A model generated the notes under the pieces. The model had not been told where the DNA came from and ran no database searches. It was given only the letters and a program-made list of their open reading frames with translations. The translations under genes and the position numbers were made by a program. From DATNPH01 sp036703315 (GTDB lineage Bacteria > Cyanobacteriota > Cyanobacteriia > Cyanobacteriales > Coleofasciculaceae), in the NCBI GenBank assembly GCA_036703315.1, contig DATNPH010000157.1:1-64000 (forward strand): a stretch of DNA of 64,000 nucleotides, read 5' to 3'. Below are positions 17,177-26,248 of the stretch, piece by piece (position 1 is the stretch's first letter; every line of letters starts with the position of its first letter).

Positions 17177-17352
17177 TGTGTTCAAACCTCAATGTGATTG
17201 ACTAGCCCCTCCTTCTCCAGGCTTCTGGATGTTTGTCCAGAGAGTCTTAACATATTTTATCAAATTTGTACTCAAAACGTCTGAATGAGTTATGGACTAT
17301 TGGATTCTCTTGAGCTTTGTGAAGGCTGCTCTCAAGTTCTTCAGAGGGCAGG

Positions 17353-17904
17353 TTATGCATTCATCACCTGTTTTAGAGACTCTGTGACTTCCTCTGGGGA
17401 ACGGTTTCCGTTAATTGATTTTAAAACTGAGCGATCACGATAAAAATCAATCAACGGTGCTGTTTCGTTATGGTAAATTTCCAGGCGTCTACGAATAGTT
17501 TCTGGAGAATCATCCTTGCGTCCCCGTCCCAATAGGCGATCTAATAACACGGTATCCGGCACTTCCAAGTTTACGCAATCATAAGTCTCGTTCAGTTCCT
17601 GCAACAGGTTTTCCAAGAAAGACGCTTGGTTAACAGTACGTGGAAAGCCATCTAAAATCCAGCCGTTTTCGGCATCCGGTTGATTGAGACGCTCACGGAT
17701 CAAATCTTGGAGCAACTCATCGGGAACCAATTCGCCCTTGTCTACATAGGACTGAGCCTTTTGACCAAGGAGTGTGCCCTGAGCGATCGCATTTCGTAAA
17801 ATTTCACCCGTAGAAATATGGGGAATGTTCAACAACTCAGCCAAACATTGTGCCTGAGTACCTTTTCCGGCTCCTGGAGGACCTAAGAAAATTAATCTTG
17901 TCAT
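17353..17904 (-). CDS. adk: Adenylate kinase
   Basis: A 183-residue adenylate kinase, which interconverts 2 ADP with ATP and AMP. The P-loop GPPGAGKGTQA, AMP-site residues in ISTGEILRNAI, GWILDGFPRTVNQA and the short-lid segment RLLGRGRKDDSPETIRRRLEIYH are intact. The lid is the short form lacking a zinc insert, as in cyanobacteria. The start is ATG 17904 (MTRLIFLGPP). The upstream spacer is filled with TAGTCATTAG-type microrepeats. Confidence 0.97.
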   Translation of the reverse strand: MTRLIFLGPPGAGKGTQAQCLAELLNIPHISTGEILRNAIAQGTLLGQKAQSYVDKGELVPDELLQDLIRERLNQPDAENGWILDGFPRTVNQASFLENLLQELNETYDCVNLEVPDTVLLDRLLGRGRKDDSPETIRRRLEIYHNETAPLIDFYRDRSVLKSINGNRSPEEVTESLKQVMNA

Positions 17905-18013
17905 TACGTAGTCATTAGTAGTCATTAGTAGTCGTTAGCTATTAGATATTAGCCATTAGTCATTAGGTGCTCATACAACGATGGATTAAGGATGAATGAC
18001 TAATGACTTCTAT

Positions 18014-19354
18014 CTACTGCTTGACCATGCCTTCGTAGCGTTGAGAGATAACGTAAGTCTGAATTTGCTTAGCAGTGTCAATTGCAACACCCACCAAAAT
18101 CAGCAAAGACGTAGCTCCCAGTCCCCTAAAAGTTGTGACTCCAGTAGCACTTTCTACAGCCGTTGGCACGACTGCCACCAATCCTAGAAAAATTGCTCCT
18201 AAGAAGGTCAGTCGGTTCAACACCCGCTCTACATACTCGCTTGTTGCTTTCCCTGGACGAATACCAGGAATACTTGCCCCCATCTTCTTCAAGTTCTGGG
18301 ACATATCGACTGGGTTGACAATTAGAGAAGAGTAGAAGTAACTAAAGAACACAATTAAGACTAAATAGGCAATAGCATACAGCCAGGGAGCCGGACCATT
18401 CGGATTCAGATAATTTGCCACTTGATTTAGCGCTTGGCTGACTGGTGCTAAAAAACCCTTGTCACCACTATTACGAGCAAATTCAGCCAGGTAAGCTGGA
18501 ACAACTAAGACAGCAGAGGCGAAGATGATTGGCATAACACCTCCCTGATTTAGTCGTAGCGGCAGATAGCTTGTCCGCTCTCTATAGAGACGACGTCCGA
18601 CTTGGCGTCTTGCTGAAATAATTGGAATCCTGCGGGTTCCCTCTTGCACAAAGACAATTCCGACAATCATGACCAAGAAAACTACCAGCAGAATTACCAC
18701 CTTACCGATTGTTTCTCGACCACCTGTCTGAGCAAGTTCGATAGTTTGGCCCAAAGTCCGGGGCAAAACGGCAACGATATTGACGAAAATCAATAACGAG
18801 GCACCATTACCAATACCGCGCTCAGTAACTAGCTCCGACAACCACATAACAAACATGGAGCCAGCCGTTAGCGCTAGCACGGTTTCAATGACAAATAACG
18901 ATCCCGGTGTTGTAGCATAACGCTGAACCCACAGAGCAATGCCAATACTTTGAACAACTCCCCAGCCTAATGATACGTAACGGGTAATCTGAGAAATTTT
19001 TCTCCTACCCGCTTCGCCTTCATTCTTCTGTAAGTTCTCTAAGGATGGAATCGCCGCCGTCAATAGTTGCAGGATGATCGAAGCATTAATATAGGGCAAA
19101 ATTCCCAGGGCAAAAATGCCTAAAGCGGAAAGACCACCACCGGAGAAAATGTCCAAAAATCCAATAACTGGGCTATTTTTTAGGTCAGCGGAAAATCTTA
19201 CCCGGTCGATTCCCGGTACGGGTAAGAAGACACCAAAGCGAGCTAAAATCAACAGACCAATGGTCACCAGCAGTCGGCCTCTTAGGCCAGCCGCTTGTGC
19301 CATCTGCATAAAAGTTTCTTGAGCGGTTGGGGCTTTGTCTCGACTGACAACCAT
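18014..19354 (-). CDS. secY: Protein translocase subunit SecY
   Basis: A 446-residue channel subunit of the Sec translocon, serving both plasma and thylakoid membranes in cyanobacteria. Ten hydrophobic segments are visible. Recognised parts include ARFGVFLPVPGIDR, the plug-region FSGGGLSALGIFALGILPYINASI, the ribosome/SecA-contact loop GTRRIPIISARRQVGRR and the C-terminal MSQNLKKMGASIPGIRPGKAT. It lies between rplO and adk, the usual spc order. Confidence 0.97.
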   Translation of the reverse strand: MVVSRDKAPTAQETFMQMAQAAGLRGRLLVTIGLLILARFGVFLPVPGIDRVRFSADLKNSPVIGFLDIFSGGGLSALGIFALGILPYINASIILQLLTAAIPSLENLQKNEGEAGRRKISQITRYVSLGWGVVQSIGIALWVQRYATTPGSLFVIETVLALTAGSMFVMWLSELVTERGIGNGASLLIFVNIVAVLPRTLGQTIELAQTGGRETIGKVVILLVVFLVMIVGIVFVQEGTRRIPIISARRQVGRRLYRERTSYLPLRLNQGGVMPIIFASAVLVVPAYLAEFARNSGDKGFLAPVSQALNQVANYLNPNGPAPWLYAIAYLVLIVFFSYFYSSLIVNPVDMSQNLKKMGASIPGIRPGKATSEYVERVLNRLTFLGAIFLGLVAVVPTAVESATGVTTFRGLGATSLLILVGVAIDTAKQIQTYVISQRYEGMVKQ

Positions 19355-19414
19355 AAAGGGCTACCTCTTCAGGATACGGGGGTGATGCTCTTCACCGGAA
19401 AACAGTGGCGCAAG

Positions 19415-19876
19415 TCAAACCTTTACGCCTCTCTCTATGACTTCACAGCTACCACCTACAGCTTCAATTTTGCTGCGAGCTCCAGCAGTGAAGGCAGCAG
19501 CTTTTACAGTTAGTGGTACGTTCAACTCCCCGTCGCCGAGAATTTTCAACGGTCCATCGTTTGTGGTGACAATTCCTGCATCCATTAATGAGTTCAATGT
19601 CACCTCTGTATTGGCAGGGAGTGATGATAACTTACCCACGTTAATCGTAGTGTAATGTTTAGGATTGATGACCGTAAAGTGCTTTAACTTGGGCAAACGC
19701 CGATACAATGGCATCTGACCACCTTCAAAGCCTGGTCGTGTACTCCGACCGGAGCGTGATTTTTGTCCCCGCATCCCAAAGCCGCCACTAGCACCCTGAC
19801 CGGCACTGATGCCGCGACCGATACGGCGTCGGCGCTTTCTTGAGCCTTTTTGAGGCACTGCATCATTTATTCTCAT
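19415..19876 (-). CDS. rplO: 50S ribosomal protein L15
   Basis: A 153-residue L15. The Gly/Arg-rich N-terminal arm (KGSRKRRRRIGRGISAGQGASGGFGMRGQ, SRSGRSTRPGFEGGQMPLYRRLPK) threads through 23S rRNA, and the C-terminal globular part ends VKAAAFTAGARSKIEAVGGS. It lies between rpsE and secY; rpmD (L30) is absent between rpsE and rplO, as is normal in cyanobacteria. Confidence 0.97.
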   Translation of the reverse strand: MRINDAVPQKGSRKRRRRIGRGISAGQGASGGFGMRGQKSRSGRSTRPGFEGGQMPLYRRLPKLKHFTVINPKHYTTINVGKLSSLPANTEVTLNSLMDAGIVTTNDGPLKILGDGELNVPLTVKAAAFTAGARSKIEAVGGSCEVIERGVKV

Positions 19877-20043
19877 AATCTTGCACTTAGCATTTACTTA
19901 AAAGTTGTTTGACCTTCCCGAAGGGTAGCCGTTGCCGAAGTCTCGCTTGAAAGGTTCCAAAAAGGTTGAAGTTAAAGACTCAAAGGTTGGAAGTTATAAG
20001 CTGTAACCGATATCTCAACTCATTTGCAACCTGCAACTTTACT

Positions 20044-20565
20044 CTAGGCGTAGAGGTTCTCAATGGAAACACCCCGTTCTTCTGCCACTTCCGAAAATGT
20101 GCGTAGGGAGTCAAGCGCATTAATCGCGGCTCTAGCATTATTCAGAGGGTTGTTGGAACCTAGCTGCTTGGCTAAAATGTTACGAACTCCAGCTAATTCC
20201 AGGACGGTACGCACGGCTCCTCCAGCAATTACACCTGTTCCAGGGGCAGCAGGTCGCATCATTACCTTTGCACCAACAGCCGTGCCATTAGACGGGTGAG
20301 GAATGGAATTAGATTTGGTCAGGGGGACATCAATCAATTGCTTTTTACCATCAGCAACCCCCTTACGGACAGCGCCAATTACATCACTGGCTTTGCCAAC
20401 GCCAACACCAACTTGACCACGCTCATTACCGACGACTACGATCGCTCGAAAGCTCAATTTTTTGCCACCTTTAACGACCTTGCTGACCCGACGGATTTGG
20501 ATAACCCGCTCCTGCCAGGTAACGTCTTTCTCTTTAGCGCGGTTGCTTTTTCGACGAGTTGCCAT
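20044..20565 (-). CDS. rpsE: 30S ribosomal protein S5
   Basis: A 173-residue S5, which shapes the decoding region and mRNA entry. WQERVIQIRRVSKVVKGGKKLSFRAIVVVGN, VGKASDVIGAVRKG, the HPSNGTAVGAKVMMRPAAPGTGVIAGG block and the NPLNNARAAINALDSLRT helix are conserved. It is 135 nt after rplR in the same orientation, and its ribosomal gene spacing includes a microrepeat-poor stretch. Confidence 0.97.
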   Translation of the reverse strand: MATRRKSNRAKEKDVTWQERVIQIRRVSKVVKGGKKLSFRAIVVVGNERGQVGVGVGKASDVIGAVRKGVADGKKQLIDVPLTKSNSIPHPSNGTAVGAKVMMRPAAPGTGVIAGGAVRTVLELAGVRNILAKQLGSNNPLNNARAAINALDSLRTFSEVAEERGVSIENLYA

Positions 20566-20700
20566 AGTTTTATCCTGAACAATTACATAAGTATGAAGTA
20601 GGCTTTAGGTCAAATTTTCCCTGTCAGAAAACTTTGAGCACGCTTACTAGCAGGTCTTTGTATCCTCCCTCCTTCACACTTTAGACTTTTTTCGCATTTT

Positions 20701-21063
20701 CTAGAAATCTAACCCGGCTTCCCGAGCTGCTTCGGCTAGAGCTTTGACGCGACCATGGTACAGGTTACCACCTCGATCAAAGACGACCTTTGAAATACCT
20801 TTTTCTAACAATCGCTGAGCAATCAACTTGCCAACCTCAGCTGAGGCTTCACAAGTCGCTCCAGATTTTAATTCTGACTTCAAACTAGGTTCCAGAGTGG
20901 AAGCAGCAACCAAAGTATGTTGCTGCACATCGTCAATTACCTGCACATAGATGTGCTCATTAGAGCGAAAGACAGCTAATCTAGGACGTTCAGCCGTGCC
21001 GTTCACTTTCCGACGCACCCGGTGATGCCTGCGTCGTACCAATTCTCTACGAGTACGCTTCAT
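20701..21063 (-). CDS. rplR: 50S ribosomal protein L18
   Basis: A 120-residue L18, which binds 5S rRNA. RRRHHRVRRKVNGTAERPRLAVFRSNEHIYVQVIDD and the C-terminal VVFDRGGNLYHGRVKALAEAAREAGLDF are diagnostic. It starts 2 nt after the rplF stop, indicating coupled translation. Confidence 0.97.
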   Translation of the reverse strand: MKRTRRELVRRRHHRVRRKVNGTAERPRLAVFRSNEHIYVQVIDDVQQHTLVAASTLEPSLKSELKSGATCEASAEVGKLIAQRLLEKGISKVVFDRGGNLYHGRVKALAEAAREAGLDF

Positions 21064-21065
21064 GT

Positions 21066-21605
21066 TTACTTCTTACCTGTCTTACCAGCTTTACGTCTTA
21101 CCACTTCACCGGCATAACGAATGCCTTTACCCTTGTAAACTTCCGGTGGACGGACAGCGCGAATGCGGGCGGCTGTATTGCCCACAATTTCTTTATTAAT
21201 CCCACTAACAATTACATTAGTGTTGCCCTCAACGGCTAGTTGGACGCCTTCGGGCGGGACGATTTCAACGGGTTTGCTGTACCCAACGTTCAAAATTAGG
21301 TTACGTCCTTGAACCTGCGCTCGATAACCAACGCCCTGAATTTCCAAACGCTTTTGAAAGCCTTGAGAAACCCCTTCAACCATATTGGCTACCAAAGTGC
21401 GAGACAACCCATGGCGTTCACGAGCAGCTCTGGATTCATTGGCGCGCAACACTTGGAGTGTCTCACCGTCTTGCTCTACAGTTACTTGCTCCGGCAGAAC
21501 CCGATCAAGTTCTCCTTTGGGCCCTTTAACAGCAACATGTTGACCGTCAATCTTGACAGTCACTTTGTTGGGAACAGCTATAGGGCGCTTACCGATACGT
21601 GACAT
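21066..21605 (-). CDS. rplF: 50S ribosomal protein L6
   Basis: A 179-residue L6 with two repeated domains near the stalk base. MSRIGKRPIAVPNKV, RHGLSRTLVANMVEGVSQGFQKRLEIQGVGYRAQ and the C-terminal VRPPEVYKGKGIRYAGEVVRRKAGKTGKK are conserved. It lies between rpsH and rplR. Confidence 0.98.
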   Translation of the reverse strand: MSRIGKRPIAVPNKVTVKIDGQHVAVKGPKGELDRVLPEQVTVEQDGETLQVLRANESRAARERHGLSRTLVANMVEGVSQGFQKRLEIQGVGYRAQVQGRNLILNVGYSKPVEIVPPEGVQLAVEGNTNVIVSGINKEIVGNTAARIRAVRPPEVYKGKGIRYAGEVVRRKAGKTGKK

Positions 21606-21692
21606 GATTTAATCCTCCTTGAGAATCCAGTATTCGGACTTCAGCCTTCAGAAAATCCTTCTCTCCTACTGGCTGCTGACGACGACTGACTC

Positions 21693-22094
21693 TTACCACA
21701 CGTAGCACAGCACTTCACCACCAATTCCCTGACGCCGTGCTTCTCGGTCAGTCATAATGCCACTAGAAGTAGAGATAATTGCAATACCAATTCCGCCCAA
21801 GACTCTTGGTAATTCTTTGCAATTGGAGTAAACCCTTAAACCTGGCTTACTAACACGCTTCATGGCTCTGATAATAGGTTGGCGGTTTTTACCTTTGTAT
21901 TTCAGAGAAACCACTATGTACTTTTTGATGCCTTCGCCAGCTTCTTCATAATCAGCAATAAAACCTTCGTCTTTTAAGACTTTGGCAATACTGCGCGTCA
22001 TTTTTGTTGCTGGTATATTTGTTGTTTGATGTTTGACCAAGCATGCATTTCGAATGCGGGTCAGCATATCTGCTATTGTGTCGTTTGCCGCCAT
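21693..22094 (-). CDS. rpsH: 30S ribosomal protein S8
   Basis: A 133-residue S8, a primary 16S rRNA binder and often the translational repressor of spc operons. MAANDTIADMLTRIRNA, LKDEGFIADYEE, and the C-terminal STSSGIMTDREARRQGIGGEVLCYVW are family landmarks. I chose ATG 22094 (GGAAGGA just upstream); a longer in-frame reading overlapping rplE has no support. It lies 25 nt after rplE. Confidence 0.97.
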   Translation of the reverse strand: MAANDTIADMLTRIRNACLVKHQTTNIPATKMTRSIAKVLKDEGFIADYEEAGEGIKKYIVVSLKYKGKNRQPIIRAMKRVSKPGLRVYSNCKELPRVLGGIGIAIISTSSGIMTDREARRQGIGGEVLCYVW

Positions 22095-22119
22095 TAGTTC
22101 CTTCCTATTGAATACAGCC

Positions 22120-22665
22120 TTAACTCTCCCGGAAAGGCATTCCCAACTCTTTAAGTAAGGCGCGGCCTTCTTCGTCGGTGTGGGCTGTTGTGATGATTGA
22201 AATATCCATGCCACGAATTTGGTCTATACTGTCGTACTCTACTTCAGGAAAAATGAGTTGCTCTCGAACGCCTAAAGTGTAGTTACCACGACCATCGAAG
22301 CTTTTAGGGCTGACGCCGCGAAAGTCCCTAATTCTCGGAAGTGCTAAGCTAATTAACCGATCAAGAAAAGCGTACATCCGCTCTCCCCGTAGAGTAACCA
22401 TGACACCCACAGGCATCCCTTGGCGAAGTTTAAAGCCAGCGATCGCTTTTTTAGCTCGTGTTACTACGGGTTTTTGCCCAGTTATAAGTGCAATTTCACT
22501 CAAAGAAGATTCTAGCGCTTTAGCATTCTGAGACGCTTCTCCTAACCCTCGGTTGACGCTAATTTTCGCTACCTGGGGAACTTGATGAATATTTTTATAA
22601 CCGAACTGTTCTCTGAGTTTTGGAACTACCGTTTCTTGGTAGATAGATTTCAATCGTTGTGCCAT
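22120..22665 (-). CDS. rplE: 50S ribosomal protein L5
   Basis: A 181-residue L5, which binds 5S rRNA and contacts P-site tRNA. VPKLREQFGYKNIHQVPQVAKISVNRGLGEA, ITGQKPVVTRAKKAIAGFKLRQGMPVGVMVTLRGERMYAFLDRL and GMDISIITTAHTDEEGRALLKELGMPF are diagnostic. The start is ATG 22665 (MAQRLK) after GAAGGA; the upstream in-frame codons are atypical. The 166-nt spacer to rplX holds TTAGCTATTAG-like microrepeats. Confidence 0.97.
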   Translation of the reverse strand: MAQRLKSIYQETVVPKLREQFGYKNIHQVPQVAKISVNRGLGEASQNAKALESSLSEIALITGQKPVVTRAKKAIAGFKLRQGMPVGVMVTLRGERMYAFLDRLISLALPRIRDFRGVSPKSFDGRGNYTLGVREQLIFPEVEYDSIDQIRGMDISIITTAHTDEEGRALLKELGMPFRES

Positions 22666-22831
22666 AGTTTTTGTCCTTCTCAACCCCTGGGCTTAGTCAG
22701 GGAACTGTTAATGGCTAGTGGCTAATGGTGAGCTAGCGCTGTCTTGGGGGTTCCCCCATGAGCGACTAGTCAACCCGAAGCGCTAATGGCTTTTCTATTA
22801 CGATTAGCTATTAGCGATTAACTATTAGCCA

Positions 22832-23191
22832 CTAATCGATGATTTCACCAGTTTTTTTAAGCATTCGCACCTTACGCCCATCATCAGTAACGGTGTAGCA
22901 AATGCGGCTGGCAACCTTTTGCTTAGTGGAATAAAGCATAACGTTGGAGCTGTGGATAGGAGCTTCAAAGGTTACGATTTGACCCGTTTCACCTTCTTGC
23001 TGAGGCTTAACATGCTTGGTTTTGATGTTAATGCCTTTAACAATTACTGCACTCTGCTTCGGTAAAGTCCGCAAAATTTCTCCAACCTTGCCTTTATCCC
23101 GACCGGTAATCACCTGAACGGTATCACCTTTCTTGACGTGCATTTTGTAGCGCTGAGCAGTACTTTTCGCGCCCATAAGTTTACTGGTCAT
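22832..23191 (-). CDS. rplX: 50S ribosomal protein L24
   Basis: A 119-residue L24, an assembly initiator of the large subunit. The KOW motif is clear: KMHVKKGDTVQVITGRDKGKVGEIL. TKHVKPQQEGETGQIVTFEAPIHSSNVML and RICYTVTDDGRKVRMLKKTGE follow. Its ATG overlaps the rplN stop by one base (TGATG) and GGAGGTG lies just before, so the two are coupled. The first ~16 residues are variable in the family; a later Met is possible. Confidence 0.96.
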   Translation of the reverse strand: MTSKLMGAKSTAQRYKMHVKKGDTVQVITGRDKGKVGEILRTLPKQSAVIVKGINIKTKHVKPQQEGETGQIVTFEAPIHSSNVMLYSTKQKVASRICYTVTDDGRKVRMLKKTGEIID

Positions 23192-23559
23192 CAGAGCACC
23201 TCCGGAGCCAGGGAAACAATTTTTGTAAAGTTTTTATCACGCAATTCTCGCGCTACGGGACCGAAAACACGGGTTCCCCTTGGGTTACCATCAGCGTTGA
23301 TGATCACGGCTGCATTATCGTCGAAGCGAATGCTCATACCACTGTCCCGACGTAGGGACTTGCGGGTACGGACGATCACAGCTCTCACAACATCTGACTT
23401 TTTAACAGCCATGTTCGGGATAGCATCCTTAACAACGGCGATGATCACATCACCTACACCGCCGTAGCGCCGATTTCCAGCACCTAGGACGCGAATGCAC
23501 TGAAGTCTACGTGCTCCGCTGTTGTCAGCGACATTCAGGTAAGTTTCTTGTTGAATCAT
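23191..23559 (-). CDS. rplN: 50S ribosomal protein L14
   Basis: A 122-residue L14 at the subunit interface. MIQQETYLNVADNSGARRLQCIRVLG, GDVIIAVVKDAIPNMAVKKSDVVRAVIVRT and DGNPRGTRVFGPVARELRDKNFTKIVSLAPEVL are conserved. Preceded by an 85-nt spacer of GTTGTTAGTT-type microrepeats containing an inverted copy of AGTTTTTGG/CTAAAAACT. Confidence 0.98.
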   Translation of the reverse strand: MIQQETYLNVADNSGARRLQCIRVLGAGNRRYGGVGDVIIAVVKDAIPNMAVKKSDVVRAVIVRTRKSLRRDSGMSIRFDDNAAVIINADGNPRGTRVFGPVARELRDKNFTKIVSLAPEVL

Positions 23560-23644
23560 GGTAAACCTCCTTGTTGGTTGTTAGTTGTTAGTTTTTGGCT
23601 AGTGTGTTGTTAGTTCTCCAAGAACTAAAAACTAACAACAACGC

Positions 23645-23896
23645 TTAAGATTGAGAGGTACGGTTGAGGATTTCCGCGACTATCCAACGCTTAGTTCGAC
23701 TGAGAGGACGCGTTTCTTGAATCCGAACGCGATCGCCTTCCTTACACTGATTTTCCTCATCGTGAGCTTTGTAGCGCTTCGTCCGCACGACGATTTTGCC
23801 GTACTTAGGGTGGGGAGCTCGGTTTTCTACAGCAACTACAACAGTTTTGTTCATTTTGTCGCTGACAACCAGGCCAACTCTTTCTTTGACTGCCAT
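23645..23896 (-). CDS. rpsQ: 30S ribosomal protein S17
   Basis: An 83-residue S17, a primary binder of 16S rRNA with an OB fold. MAVKERVGLVVSDKMNKTVVVAVE, HPKYGKIVVRTKRYKAHDEENQCKEGDRVRIQETRPLSRTKRW are typical. It lies 5 nt after rpmC, with a GTAGACCC spacer. Confidence 0.98.
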   Translation of the reverse strand: MAVKERVGLVVSDKMNKTVVVAVENRAPHPKYGKIVVRTKRYKAHDEENQCKEGDRVRIQETRPLSRTKRWIVAEILNRTSQS

Positions 23897-23901
23897 TGGG
23901 T

Positions 23902-24153
23902 CTACTCCTCTTGTGTATCAGGTTGTGGGGTATCAGCAGATGCTTGAGACGCAGCGGCGAGTTGGCGTTCACGTTCTACCGTCATTAGTTGGGCAACACG
24001 ATGCCGAACATGCCTAAATTGATGAGGCTTTTCCAAGCGTCGGGTTGCCTGTTGTAGCCTCAGCTGAAATAGCTCACGCTTGGCAGCTAAAATGGCATCA
24101 GCCAGCTCCTGATCGCTTAAACTTCTAGCATCTTGTATCTTGGGCAGAGGCAT
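23902..24153 (-). CDS. rpmC: 50S ribosomal protein L29
   Basis: An 83-residue L29 at the exit tunnel. The two-helix hairpin is visible as LSDQELADAILAAKRELFQLRLQQATRRLEKPHQFRHVRHRVAQLMTVERER. The C-terminal tail (QLAAASQASADTPQPDTQEE) is longer and more acidic than the average L29, as in other cyanobacteria. It starts 3 nt after rplP. Confidence 0.97.
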   Translation of the reverse strand: MPLPKIQDARSLSDQELADAILAAKRELFQLRLQQATRRLEKPHQFRHVRHRVAQLMTVERERQLAAASQASADTPQPDTQEE

Positions 24154-24156
24154 AGC

Positions 24157-24576
24157 TTATACCTGTTCCCCTTGACGGGTAATAAACTTCGTTTTAATCG
24201 GCAATTTATTAGAAGCCAGACGCATTGCCTCACGGGCAACTTCTTCCGTAACACCGGAAATTTCAAAAAGAATTCGACCCGGTTTGACGACCGCCACCCA
24301 AAACTCTGGTGAACCTTTACCAGAACCCATACGAGTTTCAGCGGCACGCTGTGTAACTGGTTTATCAGGAAAAATCCGAATCCAGATTTTGCCACCTCTA
24401 CGGATATAGCGAGTCATGGCACGACGGCCCGCTTCAATTTGACGAGCTGTAATCCAAGACGGTTCTATGGCTTGCAAACCAAAGTCACCGAAGTTTAGGT
24501 TACTACCACGAGTAGCTACGCCAGTCATTCGACCACGCTGCTGTTTACGGAATTTCGTTCTTCTAGGACTTAACAT
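24157..24576 (-). CDS. rplP: 50S ribosomal protein L16
   Basis: A 139-residue L16 that lines the A-site tRNA region. MLSPRRTKFRKQQRGRM, TARQIEAGRRAMTRYIRRGGKIWIRIFPDKPVTQRAAETRMGSGKGSPEFWVAVVKPGRILFE are diagnostic. It lies between rpsC (62 nt upstream) and rpmC (3 nt downstream). Confidence 0.98.
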   Translation of the reverse strand: MLSPRRTKFRKQQRGRMTGVATRGSNLNFGDFGLQAIEPSWITARQIEAGRRAMTRYIRRGGKIWIRIFPDKPVTQRAAETRMGSGKGSPEFWVAVVKPGRILFEISGVTEEVAREAMRLASNKLPIKTKFITRQGEQV

Positions 24577-24638
24577 GATTCGTTTATTGCTAATTGTTCA
24601 TAACCATTAGCTATTAGCCAGTAGCCATTAGCCATTGA

Positions 24639-25364
24639 CTATTCATTTGAGCGGTCTTCAAATTGCTGACGGCGTCGTTGTTGACGACGACGGGGTTGAG
24701 CTGTGTTAGGAGCCGGCTGTTCTTCTTGACCAGGAATGACTTCCCCTTTGAAAACCCAAACCTTCACTCCCAAAATTCCGTAAATCGTTTTGGCAGTACG
24801 GTACGCGTAGTCAATATTGGCTCGCAGCGTATGTAGAGGAACCTTTCCTTCAAGAACCCACTCTGTTCGGGCAATTTCCGCCCCATTTAAACGACCACTG
24901 ACCTGAATTTTGATGCCCTGTACATCAGCGCGTTGAGCACGTTGAATAGCCTGACGCACAACTCGTCGGAAGGAAACCCTTCGTTCTAGCTGTTGTGCAA
25001 TATACTCGCCAATCAACTCAGCATCCGCATCCACTCGTGCTACTTCGACGACGTTAATGCGAATTTGACGATTGCTACCTAAAATGTCTTGCAGACCAGT
25101 ACGCAAATTATCGATACCGCTACCACCACGACCGACAACGACGCCAGGTCGAGCCGTGTGGATTTCTAAATCAATTTGATCAGCTTTACGCTCAATCCGG
25201 ATTTGGGAAATTCCCGCATTGTTGAGGGTTTTGTCAACATACTTTCGAATTTTGTGGTCTTCTTGTAAGACTTCTGGGTAGCGCTTTGTGTCTGCAAACC
25301 AGCGAGAGCGATGCTCTTGGGTAATACCCAGACGAAACCCAATTGGATGAATTTTTTGTCCCAC
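24639..25364 (-). CDS. rpsC: 30S ribosomal protein S3
   Basis: A 241-residue S3 at the mRNA entry. MGQKIHPIGFRLGITQ starts the protein, the KH domain carries GRGGSGIDNLR, and the S3-C domain shows RVSFRRVVRQAIQRAQRADVQGIKIQVSGRLNGAEIARTEW. The C-terminal Arg/Gln-rich tail (PRRRQQRRRQQFEDRSNE) is longer than in E. coli but common in cyanobacteria. Preceded by an 80-nt spacer containing a 14-bp tandem GTTCATTGCTAATT. Confidence 0.98.
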   Translation of the reverse strand: MGQKIHPIGFRLGITQEHRSRWFADTKRYPEVLQEDHKIRKYVDKTLNNAGISQIRIERKADQIDLEIHTARPGVVVGRGGSGIDNLRTGLQDILGSNRQIRINVVEVARVDADAELIGEYIAQQLERRVSFRRVVRQAIQRAQRADVQGIKIQVSGRLNGAEIARTEWVLEGKVPLHTLRANIDYAYRTAKTIYGILGVKVWVFKGEVIPGQEEQPAPNTAQPRRRQQRRRQQFEDRSNE

Positions 25365-25444
25365 GACTGCTTCCTTATTTGTTCATTGCTAATTGTTCAT
25401 TGCTAATTGTTCATGACTATTAGCCATCAACCATTAGCCAATGA

Positions 25445-25804
25445 CTATTCATCAACTTGGGGAGAAACACCCACTGTGATATGACATGTGGGCTTGCGAA
25501 TCTGATAAGCTCGACCTTGAGCTCTTGGACGAAAACGCTTCAAGCTCGGTCCCATGTCGGCATAAGCTTTAGTGATCACTAAGTCAGCGGGATTAAGACC
25601 AGCATTATGCTCGGCATTTGCCACAGCAGAACGCAGGACTTTTAGCACGGGGTCACAAGCCCGGTAAGGCATAAACTCCAGAATAATTAGGGCTTCCCGG
25701 TAGGATCGCCCTCGAATTTGATCGAGAACTCGCCTCACCTTAGACGGTGACATTCGGATGTAGCGAGCGATCGCTTTTGTTTCTGCTGTAGTATCTATCG
25801 CCAT
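25445..25804 (-). CDS. rplV: 50S ribosomal protein L22
   Basis: A 119-residue L22 whose beta-hairpin reaches into the exit tunnel. AIARYIRMSPSKVRRVLDQIRGRSYREALIIL, VLRSAVANAEHNAGLNPADLVI and the hairpin/tail LKRFRPRAQGRAYQIRKPTCHITV are conserved. I use ATG 25804 (MAIDTTAE); an in-frame codon three residues earlier has no separate support. Confidence 0.97.
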   Translation of the reverse strand: MAIDTTAETKAIARYIRMSPSKVRRVLDQIRGRSYREALIILEFMPYRACDPVLKVLRSAVANAEHNAGLNPADLVITKAYADMGPSLKRFRPRAQGRAYQIRKPTCHITVGVSPQVDE

Positions 25805-25853
25805 AGTTTTCAATGCTTCTAAAAAGACAGGAGAGAATCACCTCTCAACTCTT

Positions 25854-26132
25854 CTAACGACCTGCCTTCCGATCACCCTTGGCGTGTCCCCGGAATGTGC
25901 GTGTCGGGACAAATTCTCCAAGTTTGTGACCTACCATTTGCTCGTTGATGAAAACTGGCACATGTGTCCGACCGTTATGAATAGCGATCGTGTGACCAAC
26001 CATCTGTGGCAAAATCGTCGAGGCTCGCGACCAGGTTTTTATTACCTGTTTTTCGCCCTTGGTATTAAGGGTTTCAATCTTACTGAGAAGACTATCCGCG
26101 ACAAAAGGACCTTTTTTTAAAGAACGACCCAT
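25854..26132 (-). CDS. rpsS: 30S ribosomal protein S19
   Basis: A 92-residue S19 of the small-subunit head. MGRSLKKGPFVADSLL, KTWSRASTILPQMVGHTIAIHNGRTHVPVFI and HKLGEFVPTRTFRGHAKGDRK are nearly invariant. It lies between rplB and rplV; the 116-nt spacer from rplB is made of GTTGAAAGTTAGAAG-like microrepeats. Confidence 0.98.
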   Translation of the reverse strand: MGRSLKKGPFVADSLLSKIETLNTKGEKQVIKTWSRASTILPQMVGHTIAIHNGRTHVPVFINEQMVGHKLGEFVPTRTFRGHAKGDRKAGR

Positions 26133-26248
26133 AATTCAATGTTGAAAGTTAGAAGAGTGAATGTTGGAAGTTGAAAGAGTCAATGTGCTAAAAGTTCAGA
26201 CGAGTTTTCTAACGTAAGCAACTTTCTCGCCCTGTTACCTTCAACTTT